Source: Haemophilus parainfluenzae
Lineage (GTDB): Bacteria > Pseudomonadota > Gammaproteobacteria > Enterobacterales > Pasteurellaceae
Reading direction: 5' to 3'
Assembly: GCF_003252795.1 (NCBI RefSeq)
Contig: NZ_QEPQ01000002.1
Coordinates: 402,108 to 466,107, forward strand
DNA: 64,000 nucleotides
Each line of letters opens with the position of its first letter. Position 1 is the stretch's first letter. Below are positions 60,162 to 64,000 of the stretch, piece by piece. Under the pieces are notes generated by a model, which was not told the DNA's origin, ran no database searches, and was given only the letters and a program-made list of their open reading frames with translations. The position numbers and the translations under genes were made by a program.

Positions 60162-61625
60162 TTAGCCCATACGATAGTTTGGCGCTTCTTTTGTGATAGT
60201 TACATCGTGAACATGGCTTTCTTTAATACCTGCACCACTGATGCGAACGAATTCTGCTTTTGTACGTAATTCTTCGATGGTTGCGCAGCCAGTTAAGCCC
60301 ATGCAAGAACGTAAGCCACCCATTTGTTGGTGGATGATTTCTTTTAAGTAACCTTTGTATGGAATACGGCCTTCAATACCTTCTGGTACGAGTTTGTCTG
60401 CAGCGTTATCAGATTGGAAGTAACGGTCTGATGAGCCTTTCGCCATGGCACCTAATGAGCCCATACCACGGTAAGATTTAAATGCACGACCTTGGTAAAG
60501 TTCGATTTCACCCGGTGCTTCTTCAGTACCAGCAAACATAGAACCAACCATTACACAGCTTGCGCCTGCAGCGATAGCTTTTGCAATATCACCAGAGAAA
60601 CGAATACCACCGTCAGCGATAACTGGAATACCACGATCTTTTAATGCCGCCGCTGCATCTGCGATAGCGGTGATTTGTGGAACACCTACACCGGTCACGA
60701 TACGAGTAGTACAAATAGAACCTGGTCCGATACCTACTTTCACTGCGCTTGCGCCTGCGTCTGCAAGTGCGATAGCACCTTCAGCCGTTGCTACGTTACC
60801 CGCAACGATAGGTAAATTTGGATATTTTGCACGAGTTTCACGAACACGTTGTAATACGCCTTCTGAATGACCGTGAGAAGAGTCGATTAACAATACATCT
60901 ACGCCCGCTTTTACTAATGCGTCGATACGTTCTTCGTTACCAGGGCCTGCACCTACTGCTGCACCTACGCGTAAACGACCGAATTCATCTTTGCATGCAT
61001 TTGGTTTTTGTTCCGCTTTTTGGAAGTCTTTAACGGTGATCATGCCTTTTAATTTGAAAGCATCATCTACAACAAGTACTTTCTCTACGCGGTTTTGATG
61101 CATTAATTCTAAAATTGTTTCACGGCTTGCACCTTCTTTTACGGTGACTAAGTCTTCTTTTTTCGTCATTAATTGTGAAACAGTTTTGCTTAAATCTTTT
61201 ACGAAACGTGTGTCGCGGCCGGTGATGATACCGATTAAGTTATTTTCATCATCGACAACAGGGTAGCCTGCGAAACCGTTTTTCTTCACCATTTCGGCAA
61301 GTGCTGCAAGGGTTAAATCGGGTGAAACAGTCACAGGTTCAGATACAATACCACTTTCAAATTTTTTCACTTTACGAACACGATCCGCTTGGCGTTCGAT
61401 CGTCATGTTTTTATGAATAAAGCCGATGCCACCTTCTTGTGCTAAAGAGATTGCTAATTTGGTTTCTGTGACAGTATCCATTGCAGCAGAAAGCATAGGA
61501 ATATTTAAGCGAATTTCTTTGGTTAGATGAGTTGATAGGTTGGCAGTGTTCGGAAGAACAGTTGAATGAGCGGGGACGAGTAGAACGTCGTCAAAAGTCA
61601 GAGCTTCTTGTTTGATTCTAAGCAT
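60162..61625 (-). CDS. guaB: IMP dehydrogenase GuaB
   Basis: Oxidises IMP to XMP, the first committed step to GMP. The 487 residues show [13 protein letters not shown] at residue 8, two CBS domains (about residues 93-205, with [14 protein letters not shown]), the catalytic loop [17 protein letters not shown] with Cys near residue 305, and the flap region near [18 protein letters not shown]. Normal length. It is the first gene of the guaB-X-guaA stretch and ends in its own terminator. Confidence 0.97.
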   Translation of the reverse strand: MLRIKQEALTFDDVLLVPAHSTVLPNTANLSTHLTKEIRLNIPMLSAAMDTVTETKLAISLAQEGGIGFIHKNMTIERQADRVRKVKKFESGIVSEPVTVSPDLTLAALAEMVKKNGFAGYPVVDDENNLIGIITGRDTRFVKDLSKTVSQLMTKKEDLVTVKEGASRETILELMHQNRVEKVLVVDDAFKLKGMITVKDFQKAEQKPNACKDEFGRLRVGAAVGAGPGNEERIDALVKAGVDVLLIDSSHGHSEGVLQRVRETRAKYPNLPIVAGNVATAEGAIALADAGASAVKVGIGPGSICTTRIVTGVGVPQITAIADAAAALKDRGIPVIADGGIRFSGDIAKAIAAGASCVMVGSMFAGTEEAPGEIELYQGRAFKSYRGMGSLGAMAKGSSDRYFQSDNAADKLVPEGIEGRIPYKGYLKEIIHQQMGGLRSCMGLTGCATIEELRTKAEFVRISGAGIKESHVHDVTITKEAPNYRMG

Positions 61626-61672
61626 GGCAATATCTCGCTGTTAAAAGTTGTGTCAAAAAATATTGCGCCGGG

Positions 61673-61701
61673 ATTATACAGATTTTTCATGTGGTTGAAA
61701 A
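61673..61701 (-). promoter_or_regulatory. guaB promoter with GC-rich discriminator
   Basis: Minus strand: TTTTCA (61701-61696), 17 bases, TATAAT (61678-61673), directly followed by CCCGGCGC. A GC-rich discriminator is typical of growth-rate and stringent control, known for E. coli guaB; that control is inferred here. Confidence 0.65.
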
Positions 61702-61746
61702 TGAATTTTTTCGCTTTTATGGTAAGATTTGGCAAGGTTTTTATGA

Positions 61747-62673
<927 letters not shown>

Positions 62674-62685
62674 CAAAAAGTAACA

Positions 62686-62715
62686 ATAAGTGCGGTCAAA
62701 ATTAACCGCACTTTT
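62686..62715. terminator. bidirectional uptake-signal-pair terminator (birA/DUF5718)
   Basis: AAGTGCGGT (62688-62696) pairs with ACCGCACTT (62705-62713), separated by CAAAATTA, then TTATATG. Convergent gene junction. Confidence 0.85.
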
Positions 62716-62724
62716 ATATGTGTA

Positions 62725-63546
62725 CTAAACCACTTTCTGAATAAGCGATGAAATGTCGTCTGCAAATTTTTCATCTCTTGCCATTTTCTCAATTTCCTCT
62801 GCAGAATATTTTTCACCGTTATACACGACAACAATACTGAGATCATTAGGTTGCAAGAAATGCGTTTCACCGAACTCGGTATAACGAGTGGCGCCGATAC
62901 TAATAATAGCTTGTTTCGGATAGTTTGCTTGCGCTAATAAAGAGGCAATATGATTCATCGGTCCTTCATCGGGTTGATTGTTCATTCTATCCACGATCCA
63001 ATCTAATAATTGTTGGTGGAAATAGCTATAACCAATCGCTGGGCTGTCAATGCCGTAAGTATTGAGTTCATCATTGCGTTTATGGAAGCAAGCGATACGA
63101 TATTGATCAATTTCACTTCCTTTAACAAAGGAGGAAAGTGGAATTAGTTTGGAAGAAATACCTTTACTTGCCGCGCCCCAGTTTTTCTTTTCACAGATTT
63201 TTTTCGCATTAGGACGACGAATAGAGCAGTCATTATAAGCTGCAAAATAACGCGGAATAATTTTCTCAACTTGATTTCCTTCATAGATAAGCTCACAAAT
63301 AAGTGCAATTTCAGGTTCAATTTGCAGATTATCTGCGTCTTGTGGAAAATTAATTTGATTGTGACTTAAAGGATAGGTAGAAAGAAAGCCCGCTTTTTCG
63401 CTTGGCACATAAAACGGGAAAATCGCTTTCGGTTGAATGGCATTTTCTGTTTTAACTTGAGTGAAATCAGCTGCTTCACCGGCTTGTTCTAAATGTCCCG
63501 CAAAATTGCCTGCTACACCGAAACCAATCATTTGCTCAAAATTCAT
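62725..63546 (-). CDS. DUF5718-type protein of unknown function
   Basis: ATG 63546, with GAGG at good spacing, gives 273 residues; the frame to 63609 runs into the region upstream of the rRNA promoter. It begins MNFEQMIGFGVAGNFAGHLEQAGEA, which I associate with the DUF5718 family. No signal peptide or membrane segment; ASLLAQANYPKQAIISIGATRYTEFGETHFLQPNDL and VVVYNGEKYSAEEI in the second half look like a fumarylacetoacetase-type fold, but I see no proven catalytic site. Function unknown. It lies beside an rRNA operon. Confidence 0.75.
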   Translation of the reverse strand: MNFEQMIGFGVAGNFAGHLEQAGEAADFTQVKTENAIQPKAIFPFYVPSEKAGFLSTYPLSHNQINFPQDADNLQIEPEIALICELIYEGNQVEKIIPRYFAAYNDCSIRRPNAKKICEKKNWGAASKGISSKLIPLSSFVKGSEIDQYRIACFHKRNDELNTYGIDSPAIGYSYFHQQLLDWIVDRMNNQPDEGPMNHIASLLAQANYPKQAIISIGATRYTEFGETHFLQPNDLSIVVVYNGEKYSAEEIEKMARDEKFADDISSLIQKVV

Positions 63547-63670
63547 AACTACCTCATTAAAATGCTTACTCTTTGGTGGTAATTTACCTTGAATATTGAA
63601 CAAAGACAATTCACTTTGATGATTAAATCATCAGACAAGAAAAAAATTGAATTTTTTTGTAAAAAAGCAC

Positions 63671-63698
63671 TTGCAAAGAATTCTGAAAGTCCTATAAT
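63671..63698 (+). promoter_or_regulatory. rRNA operon promoter
   Basis: TTGCAA (63671-63676), 16-base spacer, TATAAT (63693-63698), with an A/T-rich UP-like stretch before it (GAATTTTTTTGTAAAAAAG) and ACGCCCC after it. It drives the 16S gene, about 230 bases downstream. The 375-base gap 63547-63921 holds this promoter, a leader hairpin and boxA. Confidence 0.9.
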
Positions 63699-63708
63699 AC
63701 GCCCCACA

Positions 63709-63760
63709 CAACGACGCGCTGTTGTGACTCTTAAGAAAAACCGGTGCGTCGTTGTTTTTT
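63709..63760 (+). terminator. rRNA leader hairpin followed by T6
   Basis: CAACGACGC (63709-63717) pairs perfectly with GCGTCGTTG (63746-63754) across a 28-base loop and is directly followed by TTTTTT. It has the form of a terminator placed in front of boxA. It may play the role of a leader processing or antitermination signal. Confidence 0.7.
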
Positions 63761-63771
63761 GCTCTTTAACA
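63760..63771 (+). promoter_or_regulatory. rRNA boxA antitermination site
   Basis: TGCTCTTTAACA is identical to the classic boxA of rRNA operons, which NusB-S10 binds to prevent premature termination. Confidence 0.9.
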
Positions 63772-63921
63772 ATATATCAGACAATCTGTGTGGGCACTTG
63801 TTGATTGACTTGTTTTAAAAATATTTTTTAATTTTGAAGTCTTAATAGGTGCTAACTAGAAATTCATAATACTTTTTTAAGTAGTGACATTTTATGTCAG
63901 CAGTATTGAGCGATTGAACTT

Positions 63922-64000
63922 GAATTGAAGAGTTTGATCATGGCTCAGATTGAACGCTGGCGGCAGGCTTAACACATGCAAGTCGAACGGTAACATAAAG
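63922..64000 (+). rRNA. rrs: 16S ribosomal RNA, 5' end (continues past the window)
   Basis: ATTGAAGAGTTTGATCATGG begins at 63924 and is the universal 5' start of 16S rRNA, followed by CTCAGATTGAACGCTGGCGG and CATGCAAGTCGAACGG. Mature start placed by comparison with E. coli. Only 79 bases are in the window. Confidence 0.97.

Overview
The window looks like a contiguous piece of a Pasteurellaceae chromosome, most likely Haemophilus and close to H. parainfluenzae rather than H. influenzae. The main sign is the Hin-type DNA uptake signal sequence AAGTGCGGT, of which I found at least 47 perfect copies on the two strands (about one per 1.4 kb). Coding sequence is AT-rich, gene order in blocks resembles H. 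influenzae, and the window carries gshF (glutathione synthesis), which as far as I recall H. influenzae Rd lacks. The species name is inference. I see no prophage, insertion sequence, CRISPR array or integrated island; almost everything is core metabolism, transport and envelope biogenesis.

Layout. 1-7.8 kb (+): the 3' part of comEC/rec2, then msbA, lpxK, a Trm112-like small gene, kdsB, uvrC and a TerC-family gene (DNA uptake, lipid A/Kdo supply, excision repair). 7.8-11.5 kb (-): the hitABC (fbpABC) ferric iron transporter behind a Fur box. 11.7-16.5 kb (+): gshF, phoH-like, ybeY, a Cof-type phosphatase. 16.5-18.7 kb (-): hisC and serC. 18.9-22.4 kb: a coiled-coil protein of unknown function, ybhB and rsmC (-), a lipoprotein, holD, rimI. 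22.4-29.2 kb: a complete respiratory formate dehydrogenase locus, fdxGHI-fdhE (-) and divergent fdhD (+), with an in-frame selenocysteine TGA. 29.3-30.3 kb (-): an unaccompanied AfuA-type binding protein. 30.5-36.7 kb (+): uvrD (LexA box) and dppBCDF. 36.7-40.3 kb (-): udk, dcd, asmA-like, sotB-like. 40.5-45.9 kb (+): an afuABC sugar-phosphate-type transporter with two tandem binding proteins and a CRP site. 46-50.5 kb (+): a membrane protein of the Gcr 'site-specific recombinase' family, metR, azlCD, ygjV-like. 50.5-57.6 kb (-): an AEC permease, then a fhuCDB ferric hydroxamate importer and its TonB-dependent receptor, which is broken by a 32-bp tandem duplication. 57.9-61.6 kb (-): guaB, a secreted protein of unknown function, guaA. 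61.8-63.5 kb: birA (+) and a DUF5718 protein (-). 63.6-64 kb (+): the promoter, leader and first bases of a 16S rRNA gene.

The genes form clear functional groups. Two iron importers (hit, fhu) carry Fur-like boxes, while the related afu importer carries a CRP-like site and no visible Fur box, as expected if it takes up phosphorylated sugars. Glutathione can be made (GshF) and possibly imported (Dpp, with a binding protein outside the window). Formate oxidation is coded with its maturation factors FdhE and FdhD. Inverted pairs of uptake sequences serve as transcription terminators at eight or nine junctions.

The most notable observations are the 32-bp duplication that puts the siderophore receptor out of frame, with exact restoration if one copy is removed; the three AfuA paralogues and the ladder of hairpins inside the afu operon; and several conserved but functionally unknown proteins (18923, 20938, 46053, 59474, 62725).
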